In this document: in pieces, positions 25,025 through 34,929 of the stretch
How the letters are laid out: the number at the start of each line of letters is the position of its first letter
How positions within the stretch are numbered: position 1 is the first letter of the stretch
NCBI RefSeq assembly: GCF_046496365.1
Contig: NZ_JAWOHB010000099.1
Span: 1-64,000 of the forward strand
Source of the DNA: Desulfosarcina sp046496365
GTDB taxonomy: Bacteria > Desulfobacterota > Desulfobacteria > Desulfobacterales > Desulfosarcinaceae
Direction of reading: 5' to 3'
Length of the DNA: 64,000 bases
Notes under the pieces: generated by a model
Seen by the model: the letters and a program-made list of their open reading frames with translations, nothing else
Databases searched by the model: none
What the model was told of the DNA's origin: nothing
Made by a program: the position numbers and the translations under genes

Positions 25025-25489
25025 ATGACCGATCAAGATACACTGGTGCATGCCCGTTTCATTTTTACCACAGGCAGGCTGATCCATGACCGAATCATGC
25101 GGATAACCGCTGGCGCCTGCATGAATGCCGCCAGGGATGATCGTTTCGCAGATTTGTCCGTACCGCAGATGAACATGCTGCTGATGATCCGGGTTCGCGA
25201 GGCGGTCTCGGTTACCGAATTGGCCACCCTTTTGGGTGTATCCCCGCCGTCGGTATCCACCATGGTGGACCGTCTGGTGGAACGGGGGCTATTGACCCGG
25301 GTACCCAGTGACCAGGATCGGCGTAAGGTCGTTATCCGGGTCTCCCCCGAGGCGCTCGAAGGAATTTCCCGAGTCGAGGAGATGATTTTGGGTGCTTTTG
25401 TGGAGATGGTCGAAGCGGTTGGGCCCGAAACCACCCAAAAATGGTGCCAGGTGCTCCAGCAGATCAAACAGGTTCTGAGCAGTAAATAA
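25025..25489 (+). CDS. MarR-family transcriptional regulator
   Basis: This 154-residue winged-helix regulator has a recognition region VTELATLLGVSPPSVSTMVDRLVERGLLTRV followed by the wing DQDRRKVVIRVS, the MarR consensus DxRxxxxxLT form. Helices at both ends form the dimer interface. The ATG at 25025 has CGGAGG upstream. It is followed after 27 bp by a membrane-fusion protein, an RND pump and TolC, so it is likely the local repressor of this efflux operon; an inverted repeat overlaps its promoter. Confidence 0.92.
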   Translation: MTDQDTLVHARFIFTTGRLIHDRIMRITAGACMNAARDDRFADLSVPQMNMLLMIRVREAVSVTELATLLGVSPPSVSTMVDRLVERGLLTRVPSDQDRRKVVIRVSPEALEGISRVEEMILGAFVEMVEAVGPETTQKWCQVLQQIKQVLSSK

Positions 25490-25516
25490 CCATTACCTTA
25501 ATCCAGGGTTATTGAA

Positions 25517-26872
25517 ATGAATAGCAAGGAAGAAAGCCGGCCTAAAAAACACGTGATGATCCGAATTGCCGCCTGCATGCTGATTCTATTGTCGGGCTGG
25601 GCGGGAATGAACGGACTGGCCAGCCTTAAGGAGCCTCCCGCCGAAGCCAAAACCGAAGAACGGCCAATAAAGGTTCAGGTCACCACCGTTCAGCCCGGGG
25701 ACTATCCGGTAGCCATCACCGGTTACGGTGAAGCCAGGGCGCTGACCGTGGTGACCATTTCACCGGAGGTCTCCGGCCGGGTGGTATATACCCATCCCAG
25801 CCTTAAGGCCGGGCAGATCATTCCCCCTGGCGAGGTCATGTTCCGAATCGACCCATCCGATTACCAGGCCGGTCTCCAGGAGGCCAGGGCCGGGGTTGAC
25901 CAGTGGCGGACGGCTGTGGCGCGTTTGAAAAAGCAGTTGGCCATCGACACCCAGCGAATGAAAACCCTTGAAAGAAGTGCGCAACTGGCTAAAACCGAAT
26001 TCGAGCGGATCAAGGGGTTGTTCGATGCGGACCGTGTGGGGACTCGGTCCGGTGTGGATCAGGCTGAGCGCGCCTATAACAGTGCCCTGGATCAGGCGGA
26101 TCAGATTTCCCAGGCCGTAAGCCTTTACCCGTTGCAGATACGTGAAGCCGAAAGCAGTCTGGCGTCCATGCGGGCGCGCCTCTCGGTGGCGGAAACCAAT
26201 CTGTCCCGCTGTACGATCACGGCCCCCTTCTATGCCCGAATCCAGTTCGCAGCGCTGGAGGTCGGCCAGTTTGTGTCCCCCGGGCAGACCGTATTGACCC
26301 TGGTCGATGATACAGTCCTGGAAATTCAGGTCTCTCTGGACAGCCGTGATGCCCGTCGGTGGCTGCAGTTTGAGCCGGTCAGCGACAGGCAACCCATCGC
26401 CTGGTTCACCGCGCTCAAGCCGGTCGAATGCACCATCCGTTGGACCGAAGATAAAACCGGATCGGCGTGGACCGGCATCCTGAACCGAGTGGTGAAGTTC
26501 GACCAGCAGACGCGGACCCTCACCGTGGCCGTGCGGGTCAACCCCCAATCTGCCATGGGCGACCGCCACCGATCGCTGCCGCTGGTGGAAGGGATGTTCT
26601 GCACGGTCGACATACCCGGCCGAACCATGCGCGCCGTATACCGATTGCCCCGCCAGGCGGTAAGCTTTGAAAACAAGGCCTATCTGGTCAATGCCGACAA
26701 GCGGCTCAAAACGGTGGATGTGCGCGTGGAACGCATCGAAGGGGAGCATGTGTATGTCGGCCAGGGGATCAACGCGGGTGACACGGTGATTCTCACCCGG
26801 CTCATCGACCCACTTGAAAATGCACTCCTTGATGTTGCCGAGGCCACGGGTGGCGGGGGGGCCGCATCATGA
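25517..26872 (+). CDS. RND efflux periplasmic adaptor (membrane fusion protein)
   Basis: This 451-residue adaptor has an N-terminal membrane anchor (about 13-32), a biotinyl-lipoyl half domain (SPEVSGRVVYTHPSLKAG), a long coiled-coil hairpin (about 115-225), the second lipoyl half (CTITAPFYARIQ) and beta-barrel and membrane-proximal domains. It bridges the inner-membrane pump to the outer-membrane channel. The gene end overlaps the RND start by 4 bp (ATGA), showing translational coupling. The substrate is unknown. Confidence 0.92.
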   Translation: MNSKEESRPKKHVMIRIAACMLILLSGWAGMNGLASLKEPPAEAKTEERPIKVQVTTVQPGDYPVAITGYGEARALTVVTISPEVSGRVVYTHPSLKAGQIIPPGEVMFRIDPSDYQAGLQEARAGVDQWRTAVARLKKQLAIDTQRMKTLERSAQLAKTEFERIKGLFDADRVGTRSGVDQAERAYNSALDQADQISQAVSLYPLQIREAESSLASMRARLSVAETNLSRCTITAPFYARIQFAALEVGQFVSPGQTVLTLVDDTVLEIQVSLDSRDARRWLQFEPVSDRQPIAWFTALKPVECTIRWTEDKTGSAWTGILNRVVKFDQQTRTLTVAVRVNPQSAMGDRHRSLPLVEGMFCTVDIPGRTMRAVYRLPRQAVSFENKAYLVNADKRLKTVDVRVERIEGEHVYVGQGINAGDTVILTRLIDPLENALLDVAEATGGGGAAS

Positions 26873-29800
26873 AACGGGTGCTTGCCGCATTTGCCAGGAA
26901 CACCGTGTTTGCCAACATCATCCTGGTGATGATTTTGATCGCCGGCACCATCGCTACGGCCAACATGATCCGTGAAACCTTTCCCGAGTTTTCCCTGGAC
27001 ATGATCACCATTGCGGTGCCCTATCCCGGCGCCGATCCGGAAGAGGTGGAAGAGGGGATCAGCCGCAAGATCGAAGCGGCCATCGAGGGACTGCAGGGCA
27101 TCAAGCAGTACACCACCGAATCGTCCGAAGGGCTGGGTTCGGCCAATATTGAAATCCGCGAGGACTACGAGGTGGACGAGGTTCTCGACCGGGTGCGCAC
27201 CCAGGTCAACGCGATCTCCACCTTTCCGGTGGACGCGGAAAAGCCGGTGATCAGCGAGTTGCTGCTCAAGGATGTGGTGACGCTGCTTTACCTGTCCGGG
27301 GATATGTCCGAGCGGCGGATCAAGGAGTGGTCCGAGCAGGTCAAGGACGAAATACAGCAGCTACCCAATATATCACAGGTGGAAAGCTTCGGTGCGCGCG
27401 ATTATGAAATCGCCATCGAAGTCTCCGAAGAGCGGCTGCGTCAATACGGCCTTGCCTTTTCCGACGTGACCGAAGCCGTCCGCAGCAGCAGCCTCAACTT
27501 GGCCGGCGGCACCATCCGGACCCGCGAAGAGGAGATCCGTGTGCGCACCATGGGGCGCAAGTATACGGGTGAGGAGTTGGCCTCGGTGGTGGTGCTGGCG
27601 CGTCCGGAGGGGGATGTGGTCACCTTAGGCCGGCTGGCCCATATCGACGACGGATTTGCCGAGGACCCCATTGCCGCGACCATCAATGGCGAGCCTGCCG
27701 TTTTGCTGATTGTATACAAAACACCCGAAGAAGATGCCCTGGTGATCTCGAAAACCATCCACCGGTACATCGACGAAAAGCAACAGCAGGTGCCGAAGGG
27801 TGCCAACATTGAGATCCTCTACGACAACACCGACATGCTCAGGGCGCGGATCGACCTGTTGATGAAAAACGGCATTATCGGCCTGTGCATTGTCTTTTTG
27901 CTGCTGTGGTGTTTTCTCAATGCACGGCTCTCCTTCTGGGCCGGCATGGGCATTCCCATTTCGATTGCCGGCGCCCTGGTCATCCTCTGGGCCATGGGCG
28001 GCACCATCAACATGATCTCTCTTTTCGGCCTGATTATGGTGCTGGGCATCGTGGTGGATGACGCCATCGTGGTGGGCGAGGCCATCTATGTCCACCGCAT
28101 GCAGGGCAAGACAGCCCTGAAAGCCGCTGTCGACGGAGTCTCGGAGGTGGGGATGCCGGTGATTGCCGCCGTGCTCACCACCATTGTGGCTTTCACGCCC
28201 CTGTTCTACGTAGGCGGCATCATGGGGAAATTTATATCCATTTTGCCCGCGGTGGTGATCGCCTGCCTGGTGGTGTCGCTGGTTGAGTGCCTCTTTCTGC
28301 TGCCGGCCCATTTGAGCCACCTGCCGTCCCCCAACCGGCCCGCCGATCAGGAAAACAAGCTGGTCCGGCGGCTATCCCGTGTGCAACAAACCACCTCCCG
28401 GTGGATGGAGCTGTTTGTGGCCCGCGTGTACATGCCCTTTCTCAGCAAAGCCCTCCACTGGCGGTACATATCCCTGGCCACGGCCATCACCGTGCTCATG
28501 CTCACCGTCGGCCTGGTGCGCAGCGGAATCATCAGGTTCGAGGTTTTTCCCAAGCTGGACGGGTTCGTGATGACCGCCACGGCGGAGTTTCCCAGCGGCA
28601 CCCCGCCTGAGGTCACCCGCCGGGCCATCGCAGAGGTTGAGGCATCCCTGACGCGGCTGGACAAAACCCTTCAGACCCGATCCGGCGATCCATTGGTCCG
28701 GGATCGGTTGACCCTGGTGGGCCAGACCCTGAGCGACTTGCCCCAGCTGGGACCGCAATATGGCTCCGTCCAGGCCATTTTACTGGATTCCGAAGCCCGG
28801 GGCATCCATACCGAAGAGCTGATGGTGCTCTGGGAAAAGGAGATCGGCACCCTGCCCGGCATCAAATCGCTCACTTTTACCGGCATGGAGGCCGGCCCGC
28901 CCGGTGATCCCATCGAAGTCTGGCTGCAGGGCCATGACATGGACGATATGTTGCGGGCCGCTGATGAGTTGATGGCGCGGCTGAGAAAATTCGACGGCGT
29001 GTACCAGATCCGCACCGACTTTTCTCCCGGCAAGAACGAGATGCGCCTGAGCCTCAAGCCGGAAGCGCGGGCGCTGGGACTCACCGTGGAGGATCTGGCT
29101 CGCCAGATCTACGCCGGCTACTATGGCGACGAAGCGCTCCGGCTTCAACGGGGCCGGGATGACATCCGGGTGAAGGTGCGCTACACCGCCGGGGAGCGCA
29201 ACCGGCTGTCCGACCTGGACCAGGTTCGCATCCGCACCGCCGGCGGGCTTGAGGTGCCGCTCATGTCCGTCGCCGATGTCACCTTTGCCCCCGGATACTC
29301 CACCATTACCCGTACCGACGGCATGCGCCGGGTGGCGGTGAGCGCCGGTGTGGACACCCATAAAGCCAATGCCAACGAAATCTTTGCGGAGTTGTCGGCC
29401 AACTACTTCCCCGAGTTGAAGAAACGCCATCCCGGGATGTTCGTGGCCCTTCAGGGAGAGCAGAAGAAGATGCGCGAATCCTTCGGCAGCCTCTTCATCG
29501 GGTTTCCGCTGGCGGTGCTGGGCATCTTTATTGTCATCGCCACCATGTTCCGTTCCTACGCCCAGCCCATCGTGATCATGTTTACCGTACCTTTTGGTAT
29601 AATCGGCGCCGTGTTCGGCCACATGCTCATGGGCTACGATCTGTCCATTATGAGCATCTTCGGTATGGTGGCCCTTACCGGGGTGGTGGTCAACGACGCG
29701 ATTGTGCTCATCGAGCGCATCAACGAGAATATTGCCTGCGGCATACCTTTTTTTGATGCGATCCTTCAGGGAGGCACCCGGCGCTTCAGGGCTATTTTCC

Positions 29801-30126
29801 TGACGACATTGAGCACGGTGGGGGGGCTGGCCCCCTTGATTCTGGAGACCGATTTTCAGGCCAAGTTCCTTATTCCCATGGCGTTATCCATCGCCGCCGG
29901 GGTGGCCTTTGCCACCATGCTTACGCTGGTTCTAATTCCCAGCCTGCTGGTCATCCTGAATGACCTGCGGCTGGTGGTTCACCGTTTCAAACACGGCCAT
30001 TGGCCCAAGCGTCTGGATGTGGAACCGGCCAGAAACCGGCATGAGGATCCCCTGGCCGATGACCAGGGGCAACAGCCATTGCCGACTGTGGATGTCTGCA
30101 AGGCGTGTCTCCCGAAAAATTGTTGA
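26869..30126 (+). CDS. RND-family efflux pump permease (AcrB/HAE1 superfamily)
   Basis: This 1085-residue proton-driven pump has twelve transmembrane segments and two large periplasmic loops. Its fourth helix carries the paired aspartates in GIVVDDAIVVGEAI that relay protons, and the tenth reads TGVVVNDAIVLIERIN, the form seen in the non-AcrB branch of HAE1 pumps. Length is usual for the family. The last 40 residues are hydrophilic. With the upstream adaptor and downstream TolC it makes a complete tripartite exporter under a MarR regulator. Substrates cannot be inferred. Confidence 0.95.
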   Translation: MKRVLAAFARNTVFANIILVMILIAGTIATANMIRETFPEFSLDMITIAVPYPGADPEEVEEGISRKIEAAIEGLQGIKQYTTESSEGLGSANIEIREDYEVDEVLDRVRTQVNAISTFPVDAEKPVISELLLKDVVTLLYLSGDMSERRIKEWSEQVKDEIQQLPNISQVESFGARDYEIAIEVSEERLRQYGLAFSDVTEAVRSSSLNLAGGTIRTREEEIRVRTMGRKYTGEELASVVVLARPEGDVVTLGRLAHIDDGFAEDPIAATINGEPAVLLIVYKTPEEDALVISKTIHRYIDEKQQQVPKGANIEILYDNTDMLRARIDLLMKNGIIGLCIVFLLLWCFLNARLSFWAGMGIPISIAGALVILWAMGGTINMISLFGLIMVLGIVVDDAIVVGEAIYVHRMQGKTALKAAVDGVSEVGMPVIAAVLTTIVAFTPLFYVGGIMGKFISILPAVVIACLVVSLVECLFLLPAHLSHLPSPNRPADQENKLVRRLSRVQQTTSRWMELFVARVYMPFLSKALHWRYISLATAITVLMLTVGLVRSGIIRFEVFPKLDGFVMTATAEFPSGTPPEVTRRAIAEVEASLTRLDKTLQTRSGDPLVRDRLTLVGQTLSDLPQLGPQYGSVQAILLDSEARGIHTEELMVLWEKEIGTLPGIKSLTFTGMEAGPPGDPIEVWLQGHDMDDMLRAADELMARLRKFDGVYQIRTDFSPGKNEMRLSLKPEARALGLTVEDLARQIYAGYYGDEALRLQRGRDDIRVKVRYTAGERNRLSDLDQVRIRTAGGLEVPLMSVADVTFAPGYSTITRTDGMRRVAVSAGVDTHKANANEIFAELSANYFPELKKRHPGMFVALQGEQKKMRESFGSLFIGFPLAVLGIFIVIATMFRSYAQPIVIMFTVPFGIIGAVFGHMLMGYDLSIMSIFGMVALTGVVVNDAIVLIERINENIACGIPFFDAILQGGTRRFRAIFLTTLSTVGGLAPLILETDFQAKFLIPMALSIAAGVAFATMLTLVLIPSLLVILNDLRLVVHRFKHGHWPKRLDVEPARNRHEDPLADDQGQQPLPTVDVCKACLPKNC

Positions 30127-30175
30127 GCGGGGAAGGAAAATACCTTTTGCAGCAGAAAAAGAAAGTGTGAACCCA

Positions 30176-31615
30176 ATGAAAAAACAGACCAGCTGGTTTA
30201 TCTTACCCATGCTATGTTGGCTGGCTGCCCTGCCGCTGACCGGTTTTGCCCAGGAAACCAGCGCAGCGGTGCCTGACGCTGGGGGAAGTCCTGCCAGTGC
30301 CGATGCGGTTGGCTGGGAGGCCATGTCGACCCTTGATCTCGAAACCGCCGTCAGAATTGCTCTGACCGGTAATCCCGGTTTGGAAGCCGCCGCGGCCAGG
30401 GTCCGTCAGGCCAAGGCGCAGGTGGAACAGGCGCGTTCCGCCTACTGGCCACGACTGGATGCCAATGCCTCAGGTTCCCGGTTGGATCTCTCCAACACCG
30501 CCTATGAGGAGCGTCTGGCCGCTACCCGGTTTTTTATCCCGGGTGCTTCCATCGATGATCCCGAAAACTATTACCATGCGGATCTGACCGCAACCTGGAC
30601 GCTGTTTGACGGATTCGAACGCAAATTTTCCAATGCCGCGGCCAATTATGGAGAACAATCCAGCAGCGCCGCATTGAATGATGCCCGCCGGCTGTTGATT
30701 TCCGCTGTGGCAGATGCTTATTTTTCGGCCCAGCTTGCCTTGGAGAACATTTCCATCGCCAAGGCCGACGAGGCCTTCAACCAACGGCAGCTTGCCGATG
30801 CCGAAGCCCGCCAGCGTGTGGGCACCGGTGCGCTGAGCGACGTGCTCAACTTTCAGGTGCGCAAAAACCAGGCCAAAACCACCCGCATCAACCAGGAATA
30901 CCGGCTCGAGATCGCCCGCTACGGGTTGGCCGCCCTGCTGGGGCTTCCCGACTCCCGGCTTCCGGTAAACATGCAGCTGGCCCCTCTCACCCCGGAGACG
31001 GCCGCGGAGCTCTCCATCCCACCGGTGGATGCGCTGATCGCCACTGCCATGGAACATCGCCCGGATATCCAGCAGACCCAGTGGAGCATCAAACAGACCG
31101 AGGCACAGGTCAAAATCGCCCAGTCCGACAACTATCCCACGGTTGTCCTGGCGGGAAGCCTGGACGGCGAACGGGTCGATGACCCGGGGTTCGGGCAGGA
31201 TGATTTCGGCAACCGCGTCCAGGTAGGCCTTGCTTACAACTTATTTGCCGGCGGTTTTACCCGGGCAAAGGTCCGGGAGGTCCAGAACCGGCGGGTGGAG
31301 CTTGAAAAACGTCTGGAGGAGCTGATGCTTTCAGCCAAATCCGAGATCCGCAGCTCCGCGGCGCTGGTAGCGACCGCCCAAAGCCAGGTGGCGCTTCAGC
31401 GCGAAAATTACGACCTGGTTCAGCGTACCCGGGATCTGGTCGAAAAGGAATATAACGCCGGCCAGGGGTCTCTCGTTCGCCTCAACGAGGCCCAGAGGGA
31501 TCTGACCACCGCCCAGAGCAACCTAGCCCTGGCCCTGGTCGGCCTGCGCCAGGCCTGGATAGCGCTTGAGACCCGCACGGGAAATGTCCTGGCCACCTAT
31601 GGACCGACCCAGTAG
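30176..31615 (+). CDS. tolC: TolC-family outer-membrane efflux protein
   Basis: This 479-residue outer-membrane channel has a signal peptide (residues 1-24, ending LTGFA). Two internally related OEP domains each start with a hydrophobic-helical segment (LDLETAVRIALTGNPGLEAA; MEHRPDIQQTQWSIKQTE). It forms the exit duct of the RND system encoded immediately upstream, 49 bp away. The ATG at 30176 is chosen for the signal peptide; its ribosome site (GAAAGTGTGA) is weak. It converges with the ABC permease of the biosynthetic operon; the 99-bp gap between them holds no obvious terminator. Confidence 0.92.
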   Translation: MKKQTSWFILPMLCWLAALPLTGFAQETSAAVPDAGGSPASADAVGWEAMSTLDLETAVRIALTGNPGLEAAAARVRQAKAQVEQARSAYWPRLDANASGSRLDLSNTAYEERLAATRFFIPGASIDDPENYYHADLTATWTLFDGFERKFSNAAANYGEQSSSAALNDARRLLISAVADAYFSAQLALENISIAKADEAFNQRQLADAEARQRVGTGALSDVLNFQVRKNQAKTTRINQEYRLEIARYGLAALLGLPDSRLPVNMQLAPLTPETAAELSIPPVDALIATAMEHRPDIQQTQWSIKQTEAQVKIAQSDNYPTVVLAGSLDGERVDDPGFGQDDFGNRVQVGLAYNLFAGGFTRAKVREVQNRRVELEKRLEELMLSAKSEIRSSAALVATAQSQVALQRENYDLVQRTRDLVEKEYNAGQGSLVRLNEAQRDLTTAQSNLALALVGLRQAWIALETRTGNVLATYGPTQ

Positions 31616-31714
31616 GTGGCACTTGCCTGTAGCTCCTCTTCCAGGACGGCAGGACCAACGCGGCGGCGTTTACGGCATCGGCAATAGGCTTGCGCAATGC
31701 GTCTTGGTTTTTAA

Positions 31715-33073
31715 TCAGGCAGGCCAACCGAAATTGCCGCGCCATCTGCGGCGGCTTTGCCACAGCCAGGCGATACAGATGCAGGCCGCAAAAAAAGCAC
31801 TCAGCGCTCCGGCTTCAGGCAACACATCCACCAGGTTCCCTCCTCTGACGAACACATCCAGGGCCCCGTTCAACCCCCAGGCCAGGGGAGAGATGACGCT
31901 GATGGTCTGCATGAATTCCGGCATGGCGTAAACCGGCACCATGATCCCCCCTATGGCAGCGGCGATGACGATGGAGATGGGACCGAACATGGAGGCCTGT
32001 TCGTAGGAGTCGACCACCGTTCCCAGCAGCGTGCCGTATCCCGTGGCTGCCAGAATGGCGCTGGCGATCATCACCAGAAGGGCCAGGGGCGTGCCGCCCA
32101 TCTCCAGGGGTGGGGTTCCCCAAAGCGGCAGCACCCATTTGCCGATGCATCCGATCAAGGTGCATTGGACCAGGCAAATTCCCATATAAGCGAGGATTCG
32201 TCCTGACGCCAGGGTCAGGTAAGCTACCGGCATGGCCAGCAGGCGTTGGTGGGTTCCATTGATGCGTTCCTGGATAAAGGCGCCGGCCATGGGCAGAACA
32301 ATGAAAAAGATGCCGAACAGGCACCACGCCGGCACGTTCTGTTGTACCGAGGTGGGGAGGACTGCCCGCATTTCACCCAGTGCCCCGCCGTCTTCAACCC
32401 GCAGCAAGGGGAGGTCGGACCATTTTAACTGCAGATCCATCTGCGGCGGCGGAACATTTAAACCGGCAACTGGCTCAAGGGCTGCCGTTATTGACCGGTT
32501 GATGCGTTCGGGCAGTATCCGGGCCAGGGCGGCCATCTTTTCGTTCACCTCCAGCCTGAGCGTCATCAGATCCAGGAGGTGTCTCACCGCCGAGCGGAAC
32601 CCTCCCAGAACGGTCGGATCGAAATAGACTTCGATTACCGGTGGCGGGGCCATGGCCCCGCCTGCGCCTTCCGCGGAAAGACTCTCCAGGGCACTCTGCC
32701 GGGCGCGGTTCTGGACCGCACCGGTCAATCCGGATGGAATGATCAGGCAGAGCGGGTAGGCGCCCCTGGCAACGAGACCCAGCGCTTGCTGCCGGTCCGG
32801 CGTCCTGCCGTCCAAAGCTTCGATCACCAAGACCCCATGGGTGTCCTTGAGGGCGTCTGCAATCTGACGGCCCAAGGTCTGTCCATCGCCGTCGATGAGC
32901 AGGATGCGGGTCTGGCTCTCCCCGATGGCTTTCAGGGCGTTTTCCTGGACCAGGGTGATTACCACCACCAGCACCGCCGGCATGACGAAGAGCACCAGCA
33001 GCCCCGCGCGGTCGCGGACAAGTAGCAAGAGTTCCTTTTGAATGACGGCGATCAGCTGCAGCATGTTATCCAT
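31715..33073 (-). CDS. ABC-2 type transporter permease
   Basis: This 452-residue permease has one N-terminal transmembrane segment (about 22-42), a large extracytoplasmic domain (about 45-255) and five or so C-terminal segments from about 258. This is the ABC-2 layout of the YhhJ/DrrB-like exporters. It starts within the 3' end of the ATPase gene (8-bp overlap). It is the last gene of the nine-gene biosynthetic operon, and the natural inference is that it exports, or flips across the membrane, the product made by the upstream enzymes. Confidence 0.88.
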   Translation of the reverse strand: MDNMLQLIAVIQKELLLLVRDRAGLLVLFVMPAVLVVVITLVQENALKAIGESQTRILLIDGDGQTLGRQIADALKDTHGVLVIEALDGRTPDRQQALGLVARGAYPLCLIIPSGLTGAVQNRARQSALESLSAEGAGGAMAPPPVIEVYFDPTVLGGFRSAVRHLLDLMTLRLEVNEKMAALARILPERINRSITAALEPVAGLNVPPPQMDLQLKWSDLPLLRVEDGGALGEMRAVLPTSVQQNVPAWCLFGIFFIVLPMAGAFIQERINGTHQRLLAMPVAYLTLASGRILAYMGICLVQCTLIGCIGKWVLPLWGTPPLEMGGTPLALLVMIASAILAATGYGTLLGTVVDSYEQASMFGPISIVIAAAIGGIMVPVYAMPEFMQTISVISPLAWGLNGALDVFVRGGNLVDVLPEAGALSAFFAACICIAWLWQSRRRWRGNFGWPA

Positions 33074-33845
33074 CCCTTAACTGTTTTCCGGTCAGGTTAA
33101 GAAACAGTTCACCCAGATCACCGACGCCGGCGTCCTGGACCAGCAGCTGGTCCAGCCTTCCTTCGCTCAGAATCCGCCCCTGGTCCATAATGGCGATCCG
33201 TGAGCACAACCGCTGGGCCTCTTCCATGTAGTGGGTTGTGTACAGTATCGTGGTGCCATGATCCCTCAGTGTTTCGATTCTCGTCAGGATCAGGTGGCGC
33301 GACTGGGCATCGATGCCCACGGTGGGTTCATCCAGGAAGAGAACCTGCGGTTGGTGAAGAATTCCCACTGCCAGGTTCGCCCGGCGCTTCATTCCACCGG
33401 AAAAGGTGCCGACCCGCTGGTCAGCCCTGGTTTCCAGCCCTACCGCCAGCAGGGTTTCCTCGATCCGCCGGTTCAGAAGCGTGCCTTCCAAACCGTGGAG
33501 TTTGCCGAAAAAGCGCATGTTTTCACGGGTGGTTAATGCCGGATAAAGGGCGATCTCCTGGGGAACCAGACCGATGATCCGGCGCACGGCGCGCTGTTGA
33601 CGCAGCAGGTCGTAGCCTTTGATGACGACCGAACCGGATCCGGGGTTCAGTATTGTGCTCAGGATCGCGATGGCAGTGGTTTTGCCGGCACCGTTGGGTC
33701 CTAGAAGGCCGAACACCTCGCCTGCATGCAAACGCAGATTCAATCCATCCACTGCCGGGTGTGCACTCCCCGGATAGTGATGGGTCAGTCCCCTGGCTTC
33801 CAAAGCGGGTGGGGTGGACACGGAAAGGGTGCGTTTCTTACTCAC
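33066..33845 (-). CDS. ABC transporter ATP-binding protein
   Basis: This 259-residue ATPase has Walker A GPNGAGKT (about 49-56), the Q-loop VPQE, the signature FSGGMKRR, Walker B VLFLDEPTVG and the switch histidine TTHYMEEA. It belongs to the CcmA/DrrA-like exporter group. It partners the permease encoded immediately downstream and starts 13 bp after the chain-length-factor-like gene, so it belongs to the biosynthetic operon. Confidence 0.94.
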   Translation of the reverse strand: MSKKRTLSVSTPPALEARGLTHHYPGSAHPAVDGLNLRLHAGEVFGLLGPNGAGKTTAIAILSTILNPGSGSVVIKGYDLLRQQRAVRRIIGLVPQEIALYPALTTRENMRFFGKLHGLEGTLLNRRIEETLLAVGLETRADQRVGTFSGGMKRRANLAVGILHQPQVLFLDEPTVGIDAQSRHLILTRIETLRDHGTTILYTTHYMEEAQRLCSRIAIMDQGRILSEGRLDQLLVQDAGVGDLGELFLNLTGKQLRDG

Positions 33846-33858
33846 GACTGCATACCCG

Positions 33859-34929
33859 TCAATTCAATATGGTCCAGGCGTAGGTGTTTCCCACGCCCAG
33901 TTTCAGGCAGACAATGGAACGGTCGGCCGGCAATTCCCGGGCCGGCACCGGCTGGGCTGAGCCGCTGCCGGGGTAGATCCGGTTTTTTCTGCGGCTTAAG
34001 GCGGCAATGGCAGTGTTAAAGGCGCTGTCGATGGCCAGATCACCGTAAACATGGGAGTAGCAGGCAGTGCGGGCGCCCGGCAAAAGCCATTTTCCATAAT
34101 CCGCCCGGGTGGCGGCAAGCCCACCTTCTGCCAAAAAATAAATGTCCCCCATGGGTCGTTGGCGTGGTTCTGCACAGATGCGCCCCAGCGACGTTTCGTG
34201 GATAAGGGCGTAGGGGGTCGATACGGTATCGGCCGCTTTGAGGACGAAAAAGCAAGCCCCTTCCCCGGCCAAGGGTGCCGGCATCTCTGTAGGGTCTATT
34301 TTCTTCAGCGTATCCTGGGTCTGCCGATGAACATGCCACGCATACGCATGGGCATGGCTCAGTTGGTCGACCCCACCTACGAGCACGGCATCCACTCGCT
34401 GTTGCTGCAGCCAGGTAACGCCGGTCATCAGGGCCGAGGGAAAGGAGAGGTCCTCATGGGTAATGGAATGATTGGGTCCCATCTCCCCCAGTGCGATGGA
34501 TATGTAAGCGGCGGCTGCATTGTGCACCGAATTTGAAAAGCGGATCGGTGATCCGCAGATCTCTTCCTTGTCTTCGAAGGGGTACTGAAAATCGTAATTG
34601 TTGCCGGTTGCGCCGTTGCCGGTGGCCACGATGATACCCATGCGCCCGCGCCTGCTTTTATCCAGGAGTTCGGCGTCGGCCATGGCCTCGAAAGCGGCCA
34701 GCAGCCCCAGCCGATTATAGTGGTCCATCCGGCGAAGGACCCGCGTGGGAACATAATCGGCCAATGGACTGGTGTCTGCCGTCAGGCATGGCACCTGGAT
34801 AGGTCCCTGATGGGTCAAAATGGGAACTTGGGTCGCTGCCACCCGGTTGCCGTCGAGGGCCTTTTCCAGCGCGGGCAACCCGCTGCCAAAGCCTCCCACC
34901 ACGCCGATGCCGCATATGACCACCTTCAT
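33859..34929 (-). CDS. Beta-ketoacyl-synthase-like protein without active-site Cys (chain-length-factor type)
   Basis: This 356-residue protein has a thiolase-fold ketosynthase pattern. It contains FSNSVHNAAAAYISI, a motif of the Ketoacyl-synt_2 group. The active-site position reads GPNHSITHEDLSF, where active synthases have STACATS, so the nucleophilic Cys is replaced (Asp near residue 160). The NAHGT histidine is also lost (FLAEGGLAA), while a histidine remains near CYSHVYGD. It is probably a non-catalytic partner of the active KS encoded just upstream, as KS-beta (chain length factor) is of KS-alpha. The ATG at 34929 overlaps the KS stop (ATGA). Confidence 0.85.
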   Translation of the reverse strand: MKVVICGIGVVGGFGSGLPALEKALDGNRVAATQVPILTHQGPIQVPCLTADTSPLADYVPTRVLRRMDHYNRLGLLAAFEAMADAELLDKSRRGRMGIIVATGNGATGNNYDFQYPFEDKEEICGSPIRFSNSVHNAAAAYISIALGEMGPNHSITHEDLSFPSALMTGVTWLQQQRVDAVLVGGVDQLSHAHAYAWHVHRQTQDTLKKIDPTEMPAPLAGEGACFFVLKAADTVSTPYALIHETSLGRICAEPRQRPMGDIYFLAEGGLAATRADYGKWLLPGARTACYSHVYGDLAIDSAFNTAIAALSRRKNRIYPGSGSAQPVPARELPADRSIVCLKLGVGNTYAWTILN

